Shown here in pieces: positions 18,456 to 25,628 of a stretch of 64,000 nt of DNA. Position 1 is the first letter of the stretch, and each line of letters begins with the position of its first letter. The DNA is taken from assembly GCA_029256725.1 (NCBI GenBank), contig JAQSXJ010000031.1, positions 1-64,000 of the forward strand, in the 5' to 3' direction. Made by a program: the position numbers and the translations under genes. The notes beneath the pieces are model-generated. The model saw nothing but the letters and a program-made list of their open reading frames with translations, was not told where the DNA came from and ran no database searches. Source of the stretch: Anaerocolumna sp. (GTDB lineage: Bacteria; Bacillota; Clostridia; Lachnospirales; Lachnospiraceae).

Positions 18456-18695
18456 CTATGTATTTATATCAAACTTAAAAGTACTCTTATAAAATAACAG
18501 AGTCAGCATAATCCCTATAATACTACCTGCAATTCTATCCATCTTTTTAACGCAACATGCTTCTTATCAATATCCCAGTACAGAAGGTAATCACCTAATG
18601 TCCTGTGACTAGCAGTGCTGTGTCGAATAACAACTGACTATATGAATGATATTAAGATCACTAAAATATCAAATACTAATATAAGCCTATCGCCT
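18456..18695 (-). pseudogene. Decayed remnant of a polyprenyl-phosphate sugar transferase (priming enzyme)
   Basis: The last 87 bases encode 28 residues, VKKMDRIAGSIIGIML continuing to a stop at 18456, which fits the start of the bacterial sugar transferase domain (KR-x-x-DI-x-GS-xx-G followed by a membrane helix and K-x-D). Upstream in another frame the strand reads RLILVFDILVILISFI, stop, SVVIRHSTAS, like an N-terminal membrane segment of the same family. Stops and frame changes show decay, and the catalytic core is missing. Such an enzyme normally starts repeat-unit assembly and is the expected first gene here. Recognition is by eye on short segments. Confidence 0.45.
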
Positions 18696-18872
18696 TTTTA
18701 TTCTTTCTACTTCCCAAATTAATAGCCAGTCCTCATAATCTTAGCTAAAAAATATGGATATAGCAGTATAATGCATCACTTGCATTAACTACATATATCC
18801 AGTTTGATTCTGCCTGTCTTTCATAACAATCAGCTATCCCTTCTGACGACGTTGCTTAGATACTCCTTACTC

Positions 18873-19165
18873 TTACATATGTTCTAAGACCTCATGCTCT
18901 TTCTCATCAAATGATTTCTTAAACAGCCTCTGATACACTATTAAGGCTATTATTACTATGAGTATTTACATAAGTAACAGAGGAATATTAAAACCTGCTG
19001 TTTGAAGGTTGTCCTGCATCATTGCTGTTAAATACATTATTACCTGTCTCATCATACCGCCCTCACAAAGGGATACCTTTCCATCCTCAGATACCTGTAA
19101 TAGACAATGCTGGTAATTTTAAGCATAATTCATTATTTACCACTGGATATGGTAAAATCATTATA
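18873..19165 (-). pseudogene. Decayed reading frame of unknown function upstream of polysaccharide locus
   Basis: The minus strand reads ILPYPVVNNELCLKLPALSI, then after one frame change SEDGKVSLCEGGMMRQVIMY and LTAMMQDNLQTAGFN, one stop, and ILIVIIALIVYQRLF with a charged tail ending EVLEHM. The coherent composition and a membrane-like helix near the end point to a former protein with about one frameshift and one stop. I do not recognise the family. Between this and the priming-transferase remnant (18696-18872) nothing coherent is seen. Confidence 0.35.
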
Positions 19166-19189
19166 CTTTCAATTTACAAATATTGTCAA
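19160..19189 (-). promoter_or_regulatory. Consensus sigma-A promoter pointing into the polysaccharide locus
   Basis: On the minus strand a perfect TTGACA (19184-19189) and TATAAT (19160-19165) are 18 bases apart. The next intact downstream gene is at 18440, which would give a leader of about 700 bases made of decayed coding sequence. It overlaps the 5' end of the upstream remnant. Confidence 0.55.
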
Positions 19190-19389
19190 TACTATATTAA
19201 CAATTGACTTTAACTTCTCCATTCTGAATATCCCCAACCATTTATTTCCTTTTTAGCTATACATAAATGACAATACCCAGCCATCTTTGATATTCTTTCT
19301 GACAAACAATTATTTGAATAAACATATGAATCTTCCTATAAAAAACAAAGTGAAGGATCTATTGTCAAAACAGAGTGCCTTTATTCTGA

Positions 19390-19503
19390 AAAATTCAATT
19401 TCTGACGCTATTAAAGGAAAGTGAGTTTATTTATTCAGAAGAAGAAACGCATAAAATATTATTATCTAAAATAAAAGAATTTGAGAATAAATTAATAGAA
19501 TAA
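19390..19503 (+). pseudogene. Short plus-strand C-terminal gene remnant
   Basis: The frame reads KIQFLTLLKE then SEFIYSEEETHKILLSKIKE and FENKLIE before a stop at 19503, immediately followed by a strong terminator. Its charged amphipathic composition resembles a real C-terminus, but the frame is closed upstream at 19387 and no start is available. Family not recognised. Confidence 0.25.
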
Positions 19504-19504
19504 A

Positions 19505-19528
19505 AGAGGGAGGCATAAGCCTCCCTCT
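19505..19528. terminator. Bidirectional terminator
   Basis: AGAGGGAGGC and GCCTCCCTCT form a perfect 10-bp stem around ATAA, immediately 3' of the formate/nitrite-type transporter gene on the minus strand and of a plus-strand remnant. The minus strand continues with TTTTATTC. Confidence 0.85.
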
Positions 19529-19530
19529 CT

Positions 19531-20151
19531 TTAATGATGTTCCTCACCGCTTGTAATCTTTGCCACTAACGGAAGTATACATCCTCCGACCAGATTACCA
19601 AGAGCTATAACATTTATGTATAACAACGCCTTACCTCCCCAAACATTTGCAAAGGAAAAGTAAAACATATCTGCAATACTATGTTCATAACCTGAGAGTA
19701 TAAATACCATAATCGGCAGTATCAATGCAAGGTATTTACCAACTCCGTCTTTTATATTCATAAAGCCCAATACGGCTATACACATAAGTAATCCGCACAT
19801 GATTGCCATAATAAAGGTACTAAACAGGTTGTCCGCAAGTTTTCCAGCGACTACTTCGCTTGCATGCTCTAAGTACTGTGACTGTTTTGTTACTCTTAAT
19901 ATGTATCCGGTTCCTACCGTACCTACTGCATTCCCAAGGTATACGATAAGTACTGTACCAAGAAACTTTACGGGTTTGTTAAGGATCATACAAACCTTAC
20001 CGGTGTACAGATCCAATCCGAAGGTGTAGATAGTAAATAAACCTATGGAGAATAAAAATGCTCCCACAACATGATTTTCCGCCCTTAAATATATCATTCC
20101 GCCAACACTGATAGCTACACCAGCCATGACTGCGCGTATAAAGGTTTTCAT
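19531..20151 (-). CDS. Formate/nitrite transporter (FNT) family channel, short form
   Basis: The 206-residue protein has six predicted membrane helices and the family motif GYEHSIADMFYFSFANVWGG, plus GNLVGG in the last helix and an N-terminal half-repeat (GNAVGTVGTG). FNT channels pass formate, nitrite, hydrosulfide or related small monovalent anions through the cytoplasmic membrane. It is shorter than FocA (about 280 residues), lacking long termini, as in many Clostridia members. RBS AAAGAGG precedes the ATG. A TATAAT at 20236-20241 is a likely -10. In a fermenting anaerobe formate is the likely substrate, but the residues do not prove it. Confidence 0.85.
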   Translation of the reverse strand: MKTFIRAVMAGVAISVGGMIYLRAENHVVGAFLFSIGLFTIYTFGLDLYTGKVCMILNKPVKFLGTVLIVYLGNAVGTVGTGYILRVTKQSQYLEHASEVVAGKLADNLFSTFIMAIMCGLLMCIAVLGFMNIKDGVGKYLALILPIMVFILSGYEHSIADMFYFSFANVWGGKALLYINVIALGNLVGGCILPLVAKITSGEEHH

Positions 20152-20484
20152 TTCTGCCTCTTTCCTGTATAAACATTCTGAAATTATTCCGCCTGACTGA
20201 GCTCAGTAAAGTACCACCCATTAAGCAGACACAATATTATAGCACAACTCTGCTGCAAAAAATATACCTAATAATTAATAAATTTTATTAATAAAAACCT
20301 ATTTTAATTTGCTATTTAAGTCGAATCTTGGTTATAACTTCTTACTGGTTCAAAGGCTTAACTAGTAATTCAAGATTATCTTTGCAAAAATTAAAACAAG
20401 TAAAATACAAATATTTGTTTTGAGTTATATCATAAATCTCTCTAAGCATAAATAAGCGCATTATAACAGCCTTCTATACTCAGA

Positions 20485-20675
20485 GAGATTAATTCTTGTA
20501 TCATGAATAATTAATAACCGGTTATTAGGCTATAGATAAATCCTTAAGAGTCCTTTTCACAAACGCAAGGGCAAGTGGTGGTGCCCGTGCCGAGGCTTGG
20601 GAGCTGATGCTATGGGAGATTCAGACCAGGTTAATAACCAGTTAATTAATATTCGTTGTACTAGTTTGTTAGCTG
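20485..20675. repeat. Long imperfect palindrome 4 (about 190 bp), 3' of aspartokinase gene
   Basis: Outer arms ATTAATAACCGGTTATTA (20510-20527) and its near-complement around 20629-20650 pair, and an inner GGGCA/TGCCC hairpin (20569-20586) lies exactly between them, so the whole is symmetric about 20578. The arms extend weakly outward. A 16-bp perfect palindrome TAATAACCGGTTATTA is at 20512-20527. It starts eight bases after the lysC stop on the minus strand. A second, separate inverted repeat AAATCTCTCT/AGAGAGATTA lies at about 20433-20492. The remaining part of 20152-20682 holds no gene. Confidence 0.55.
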
Positions 20676-20682
20676 ATTAGAG

Positions 20683-21969
20683 CTATTTCATCCGTTTCTC
20701 AATAAGCCGCTCATGCACAGCTCTTACTGCCTTTAAGGTATCCTTTTCATCAACCAGTACTGTTATTCGAAGTTCTGAGGCATAAATCATATGAGTATCT
20801 ATACCAGCTTCATACAGTGCTTCAAACATATTAACAGCTATTGCGGTGTTTGACATCATTCCTGCACCTACTGCCGATACTTTGGCTATATTATCTTCTG
20901 CAATAATTTCAATGGGTGAGAAACTTTCTTTGCTGTACCGGTTAAGAACTTCAACCGTTTCGCTCAAGCGGTCTCTTGGTACGGTAAAGCTGATATCCGT
21001 TGAATTATCACGGCTGGGAGACATCAGAACAGAATCGGCACCAATGTGCTTTTCTGATAATTCCTGAAAGATGTGATATATTTCTTTTGTAGTCTCCTTA
21101 ATACCTGTCAGCTGAATCCGGGCCGTATTCTTATCTGCGGTTACCCCACTGACGAGCATTTCCTCCATCGTGGTACCCTCCAGGCTCTGGGTTGCTCTGA
21201 TTGCACCATCCTCTAACTGAAACAACGCAGTCTTCTTTCCCGTGATATCACACACTCTGGTACCCTTTAAATTCTCAAAGCTTGATTTTACCACCAGCTC
21301 AACACCAAACCGTTTAGCCATTTCCACAGAACGATTATGGAGAACTCCTGCACCTAAGGATGCAAGTTCTAACATCTCTTCATAAGATATTTCTTTTAAT
21401 TTAACTGCAGATGGAACCATTCTGGGATCAGCTGTGTATACACCATCTACGTCTGTATAGATTTCGCATACATCAGCTTTTAGTACAGCTGCGAGAGCAA
21501 CTGCTGTGGTATCAGAACCACCTCGGCCTAAGGTCGTATAGTCTCCTGCTTCATTGATTCCCTGAAATCCGGCAACAATTACAACTTTTCTTTCAGAAAT
21601 GGCTTCCTCCATTCTGGCGGTATCAATACGTTGGATTCGTGCATTTCCATAGACTTTGGTAGTATAGATTCCTGCCTGAAAGGCATGAAAAGAAATGGCC
21701 GGAACTCCCATTGTTCCGAGAGCCATGGCCATTAATGCTACTGATATCTGCTCTCCCGTGGTGAGCAGCATATCGATTTCTCTTTTTGGTGCATTGGGAT
21801 TTATCTCTTCTGCTTGTGTTAAAAGTACGTCGGTTTGTTTCCCCATTGCGGAGAGTACTACCACTACGTCATTGCCTTTATTGTATTCTTCGGCACATAT
21901 TCCGGCCACATGCAGCATCCGCTCCTTATCGGCTACCGATGTCCCTCCGAACTTTTTAACAATAAGCAT
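20683..21969 (-). CDS. lysC: Aspartate kinase
   Basis: The 428-residue enzyme starts MLIVKKFGGTSVADKERM, with the KFGGTS nucleotide-binding motif, TTLGRGGSDTTAVALA and EIYTDVDGVYTADPR of the catalytic domain (1-240), followed by two ACT domains (about 270-425) that bind feedback amino acids. It phosphorylates aspartate, the first step to lysine, threonine and methionine. It is the last gene of an operon with an ACT-domain protein, homoserine dehydrogenase and a homoserine kinase-like protein, with a 32-base gap to the previous gene and RBS AAGGAGG. This context suggests a threonine-responsive isozyme, though ligand preference cannot be read directly. Confidence 0.95.
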   Translation of the reverse strand: MLIVKKFGGTSVADKERMLHVAGICAEEYNKGNDVVVVLSAMGKQTDVLLTQAEEINPNAPKREIDMLLTTGEQISVALMAMALGTMGVPAISFHAFQAGIYTTKVYGNARIQRIDTARMEEAISERKVVIVAGFQGINEAGDYTTLGRGGSDTTAVALAAVLKADVCEIYTDVDGVYTADPRMVPSAVKLKEISYEEMLELASLGAGVLHNRSVEMAKRFGVELVVKSSFENLKGTRVCDITGKKTALFQLEDGAIRATQSLEGTTMEEMLVSGVTADKNTARIQLTGIKETTKEIYHIFQELSEKHIGADSVLMSPSRDNSTDISFTVPRDRLSETVEVLNRYSKESFSPIEIIAEDNIAKVSAVGAGMMSNTAIAVNMFEALYEAGIDTHMIYASELRITVLVDEKDTLKAVRAVHERLIEKRMK

Positions 21970-22001
21970 ATTATGCCTCCTTATATATTCACAAAAGGCT
22001 G

Positions 22002-23207
22002 TTACTGCTCCTGAAATAATTTTAAAATTGTCTCATATCCATTTTCCACCTTATTGCCGCTGGCAAAAGCAGACTCTTCGGTGTATTCCCAGGAGCTGTC
22101 AAGCTTTTTGGTACTGTCATAGAGCATATAGGGAACAGGGTTTCCGGTATGAGTACGTAAACGGATTGGTGTTGGATGATCAGGCATAATTAACATTCTG
22201 TAATCCACTCCTAATTGATCCAATTGTTCTTTTACAATCCCTATTACCCTCTTATCTAAATACTCTATCGCTTTTATTTTATTCACAGTACTGCCTTGAT
22301 GACCCATCTCATCGGGTGCTTCTACATGAATATATACAAAATCCTGATTATTTTCTGTCAGCTCCTTCACAGCAGCCATCGCTTTACCTTCATAATTGGT
22401 GTGAAGAGTACCATCAGCACCTTCCACCTCTACTACTTTCATTTCAGCACCTACGGCAATACCCTTTAATAAGTCTACTGCTGATATCATGGAGCCTTTT
22501 TTTCCGAACTTCTTCTCAAAAGAATCTAATCTTGGCCTGGTCCCCGCTCCCCAAAACCAGATAGAGTTTGCTTTGTGCAAGCCCTTCTTAGCTCTCTCAA
22601 CATTTAAGGGATGATTATTTAAGATGTCAAAGCTTCTCTTCATCATTTCCTTTAACGCTTCTTCTTTGGGCAGATAATCACCTATCACTTTACCCAGAAT
22701 ATCATGAGGAGGAGTCAATTCTACCACTTCTCCTTTATCCCAGATGGTTAAATGTCTGTAACTGGTTCCTACATAATATTTATAAATGTCTGTTTCAAGT
22801 ACTTCTTTTACTGCGGCTAACAAAACAGCTGCATCTTCTGTTGAAATCTCACTGGAGCTATGGTCAATTATGGTTCTGTCCTCATATGCGACATCTTCTT
22901 CTGAAACCGTTACAATGTTGCAGCGAAGAGCCACGTCTGTCAGATTCATATCTACACCAATACTCAATGCTTCCAGGGGTGAACGTCCTGTGTAGTATTC
23001 TCTTGGATTATAACCAAGAACGGAAAGATTGGCAGTATCACTGCCGGGACTCATTCCCTGGGGAACTGTCTGGGATACTCCAATCTCTGAAATTTCAGCC
23101 AATTTATCCATAACCGGGGTATGAGCATAAGCAAGAGGAGTCTTACCCTCAAGCTCCTGCAAAGGCTCATCTGCCATACCGTCTCCAAGCACAATTAAAT
23201 ACTTCAT
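22002..23207 (-). CDS. Phosphoglycerate-mutase-like protein, probable homoserine kinase (ThrB2 type)
   Basis: The 401-residue protein belongs to the alkaline-phosphatase superfamily group of cofactor-independent phosphoglycerate mutase-like proteins: MKYLIVLGDGMADEPLQEL, SPGSDTANLSVLGYNP with the metal-binding Ser, and HVEAPDEMGHQGS and MPDHPTPIRLRTHTG with metal-binding Asp/His. A subset clustered with threonine genes is proposed to be homoserine kinase. Here it sits between hom and lysC, and no classical GHMP-type thrB is seen, so that role fits best. The start at 23207 follows GGGAG, which is part of a duplicated 43-bp sequence. Phosphoglycerate mutase activity remains possible. Confidence 0.8.
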   Translation of the reverse strand: MKYLIVLGDGMADEPLQELEGKTPLAYAHTPVMDKLAEISEIGVSQTVPQGMSPGSDTANLSVLGYNPREYYTGRSPLEALSIGVDMNLTDVALRCNIVTVSEEDVAYEDRTIIDHSSSEISTEDAAVLLAAVKEVLETDIYKYYVGTSYRHLTIWDKGEVVELTPPHDILGKVIGDYLPKEEALKEMMKRSFDILNNHPLNVERAKKGLHKANSIWFWGAGTRPRLDSFEKKFGKKGSMISAVDLLKGIAVGAEMKVVEVEGADGTLHTNYEGKAMAAVKELTENNQDFVYIHVEAPDEMGHQGSTVNKIKAIEYLDKRVIGIVKEQLDQLGVDYRMLIMPDHPTPIRLRTHTGNPVPYMLYDSTKKLDSSWEYTEESAFASGNKVENGYETILKLFQEQ

Positions 23208-23210
23208 ATA

Positions 23211-23322
23211 AGCTCCCATCTGTGTGCTTTAGCACACTTAAAAATCAGGCTGTTGAAAAATGGGGTTCTTTTTCAACCTAGCTCCCGTCTGTGTGCCTTA
23301 GCACACATACCAATCAAGCTGT
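23211..23322. repeat. Direct repeat with hairpins between hom and the homoserine kinase-like gene
   Basis: Two 43-bp copies (23211-23253 and 23280-23322) match at 37 positions. Each begins AGCTCCC and contains a TGTGTGC/GCACAC hairpin; a third hairpin TTGAAAAA/TTTTTCAA lies between them. The copy next to the gene includes its ribosome binding site. Confidence 0.75.
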
Positions 23323-23337
23323 GTCTAATAATCCGTC

Positions 23338-24555
23338 TTAAAACATTACTCTGATACGGCTTACCGGTTTGACCAAACTTTCTGCCTTTCGTTCATAAGC
23401 AGCTTCACTTAGAGGTGTTGTAAGGAATGCATATTCATTCTCCCTGCCAGCAAGCTTAATCACTTCTACTGCTCCGAACTCTTCTTCTATTTTAACTTTG
23501 GTCTCTTCGTCAATATCAGTTACTCTGACAAAGAATCGATGTTCTACATCCTTCACATCGGTTAACCGAAGCTTCTTGCTGCCCCAGAAGGTCATAATAT
23601 TGGTTCCGATATGTTTTGCAGCATCTACCACGTCAGCCACTACTGCACTTGCAGTGGGAAGTTTACCGGCACCGCTGCCATAAAACATTACATCCCCGAT
23701 TACATTACCTCTTACGAATATCCCGTTGAATACTCCATTTACACTGAATAAAGGATGGGAAGGTTTTATAAGCATAGGTGCTACCATTGCATAAACCTGG
23801 TCATCCACTTTTTTGCTGGTAGCCAAGAGCTTGATACTAGCCCCCATCTCATTCGCATATAGTACATCGATATCTGAAATCTCGGAAATACCTTCCGTAT
23901 AAATATCTTCAAAATCCACCTGCATACCAAAAGCCAGTGAAGATAATATAGCAATCTTACGGCAGGCATCATAACCCTCTACATCTGCCTGAGGATTGCG
24001 TTCTGCATAACCCATATCCTGTGCTTCTTTTAAAGCAGTCTTAAAATCTGCATTCTCAGTGCTCATTTTAGAAAGAATATAGTTGGTAGTACCGTTTAAG
24101 ATACCAGTTATTTCTTCAATTTCATCTGCGGTAAGGGATTGATTTAAAGGTCTTATAATGGGGATACCGCCGCCAACACTTGCCTCAAAGAGGAAGTTTA
24201 CCTGCTGTTCCTTAGACAATGCCAAAAGTTCTGCACCATGTTTAGCCACCAGTTCTTTATTAGAGGTACATACACTCTTACCCTTAAGTATGGCATTTCT
24301 CACAAAAGTATAAGCCGGTTCCACTCCGCCCATTACTTCCACTATTATTTTAACTTCAGGATCGTCTAAAATAACATTGAAGTCATGTACAATCAGCTTC
24401 TCAATGGGTTCACCCTTAAAATCCTTTAAATCCAATATATATTTGACATTGATATCATGCCCGCAGCGCTTGCTGATGCTCTCTCCATTCAGATTCAATA
24501 CCTCAAGCACACCAGAACCAACTGTACCGTAGCCCAAAACTGCTATATTTACCAT
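23338..24555 (-). CDS. hom: Homoserine dehydrogenase
   Basis: The 405-residue enzyme begins MVNIAVLGYGTVGSGVLEVL, the NAD(P)-binding GxGxxG fold, followed by VEVMGGVEPA, VCTSNKELVAKHG, EASVGGGIPIIRPL, GILNGTTNYIL and AERNPQADVEGYDACRKI, the catalytic-domain signatures. The C-terminal part (about 325-405) is an ACT domain that usually gives threonine feedback. It reduces aspartate semialdehyde to homoserine. RBS AAAGGAG precedes the ATG. It is the second gene of the operon after the ACT-domain protein. Confidence 0.97.
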   Translation of the reverse strand: MVNIAVLGYGTVGSGVLEVLNLNGESISKRCGHDINVKYILDLKDFKGEPIEKLIVHDFNVILDDPEVKIIVEVMGGVEPAYTFVRNAILKGKSVCTSNKELVAKHGAELLALSKEQQVNFLFEASVGGGIPIIRPLNQSLTADEIEEITGILNGTTNYILSKMSTENADFKTALKEAQDMGYAERNPQADVEGYDACRKIAILSSLAFGMQVDFEDIYTEGISEISDIDVLYANEMGASIKLLATSKKVDDQVYAMVAPMLIKPSHPLFSVNGVFNGIFVRGNVIGDVMFYGSGAGKLPTASAVVADVVDAAKHIGTNIMTFWGSKKLRLTDVKDVEHRFFVRVTDIDEETKVKIEEEFGAVEVIKLAGRENEYAFLTTPLSEAAYERKAESLVKPVSRIRVMF

Positions 24556-24698
24556 GTATAACTCCTTTCTGTCATTCCTTCCCTTTTAATCCGTCAGAAT
24601 TTATATAGTATGTCATTGCTCCCTATCATCCATGCACTCGGAATGCGTCTAAAATCTGCCCGCACTTGGTACAATGAATACCAAACACACCAAGCATT

Positions 24699-25139
24699 TT
24701 ATTCTCTGGCCAGAATCTTTGTATAATGTATTCCCTCCAAAGCCTCTATGGCTTCAAATATAACGGTTGTATCTTCAAATTGTCCGGGAATCTCAATGCT
24801 TAAAGTCAGGGATGCAATTCCGTTAACCGGAATACTCTGGTGTATTGTAAGTATATTTACACCATTTTTTGATACGCAGTTCAGAACGCTGGACAAAATA
24901 CCCGGCTTATCATCTATCTGCAGCATAAATGTAATAGTTTTTCCTCTTGCATTTTCATGGAAGGGAAAGATATCATCTTTATATTTATAAAAGGAACTTC
25001 TGCTGATACCAACAATATCCGCTGCTTCCTGTACTGTAAAGACCTTCTCCGAATCCAGAAGCCTTTTTGCTTCTACCACTTTCAGAAGAACCTCCGGAAC
25101 CGCCTTTTTTTTAACGATGAAGTATTTTCCTTCATCCAT
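24699..25139 (-). CDS. ACT-domain protein (UPF0735/PheB-like) with N-terminal helix-turn-helix
   Basis: The 146-residue protein has an N-terminal helix-turn-helix-like part (VQEAADIVGISRSSFYKYKD, about 36-55) and a C-terminal ACT domain (KTITFMLQIDDKPGILSSVLNCV, about 70-146). This matches the UPF0735/PheB family found before hom in Firmicutes. A role as an amino-acid-sensing regulator of the threonine branch is inferred from its domains and position. It is the first gene of the operon; the start is behind AGGGGGAG and a promoter lies about 150 bases upstream. Confidence 0.85.
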   Translation of the reverse strand: MDEGKYFIVKKKAVPEVLLKVVEAKRLLDSEKVFTVQEAADIVGISRSSFYKYKDDIFPFHENARGKTITFMLQIDDKPGILSSVLNCVSKNGVNILTIHQSIPVNGIASLTLSIEIPGQFEDTTVIFEAIEALEGIHYTKILARE

Positions 25140-25291
25140 ATGGATGCTCCCCCTGTGCTGAATTTATTTTTCACTTTCCACGTATTTAGAAAGTATTTCA
25201 AAAGACTGTTAACTTTAATACATTTTTAAGGAAATGTATCTGCACTACAACCTGTATGTATAGCAAATACAACTGTCTTTCACAGAAAGAT

Positions 25292-25320
25292 ATTCTACCA
25301 TGTTTCGGTGCTGTTTGCAA
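25292..25320 (-). promoter_or_regulatory. Probable sigma-A promoter of the threonine operon
   Basis: On the minus strand TTGCAA (25315-25320) and TAGAAT (25292-25297) are 17 bases apart. The predicted leader before the ACT-domain gene is about 145 bases; I see no T-box or known riboswitch in it. Confidence 0.6.
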
Positions 25321-25459
25321 CAGCTTTTGAATAAATAATCATTCTTAAGACAAAATATGCGTTTTCTGCTGATTCAAGCCTACTTTTTTAATCAATTTGC
25401 ATAAGACGCCGGTGAACTGAGAAAAAAGACTGATACAAAAGGTTGGGGGGGACAAAAAA

Positions 25460-25593
25460 AAGCCCTCTGGCTTTCCTGTAACACACCGTTAAAAGAATTC
25501 TCATCGCGTATGCAGTAAGCGTACAATTTGTACACCCTTTGCAAGCATAACCGCAAGGTGCCTTTAGTCGGTGCGTAGGAAAGCCGGGGGCTT
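25460..25593 (-). terminator. Long imperfect palindrome 3 (134 bp) acting as terminator of the chemoreceptor gene
   Basis: AAGCCC and GGCTTTCC at 25460-25476 pair with GGAAAGCC and GGGCTT at 25578-25593, CACCG pairs with CGGTG further in, and the exact centre is the palindrome GTACAATTTGTAC (25521-25533). On the minus strand it starts 36 bases after the chemoreceptor stop and ends in eight Ts (25453-25460), as a terminator would, but its stem is several times longer than usual. Confidence 0.7.
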
Positions 25594-25628
25594 CTTCCGT
25601 TAAAAAAATATGTTGAGTTTATGTAATA

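Noticed and set aside
20433-20682. A riboswitch 3' of lysC or upstream of the transporter gene
   Set aside because: I compared it by eye with lysine, SAM, THF, cobalamin, ZTP and fluoride patterns and saw no match; the likely transporter promoter lies downstream of it.
25140-25290. T-box or threonine attenuator before the ACT-domain gene
   Set aside because: No T-box sequence, specifier stem or run of Thr codons could be seen in the leader.
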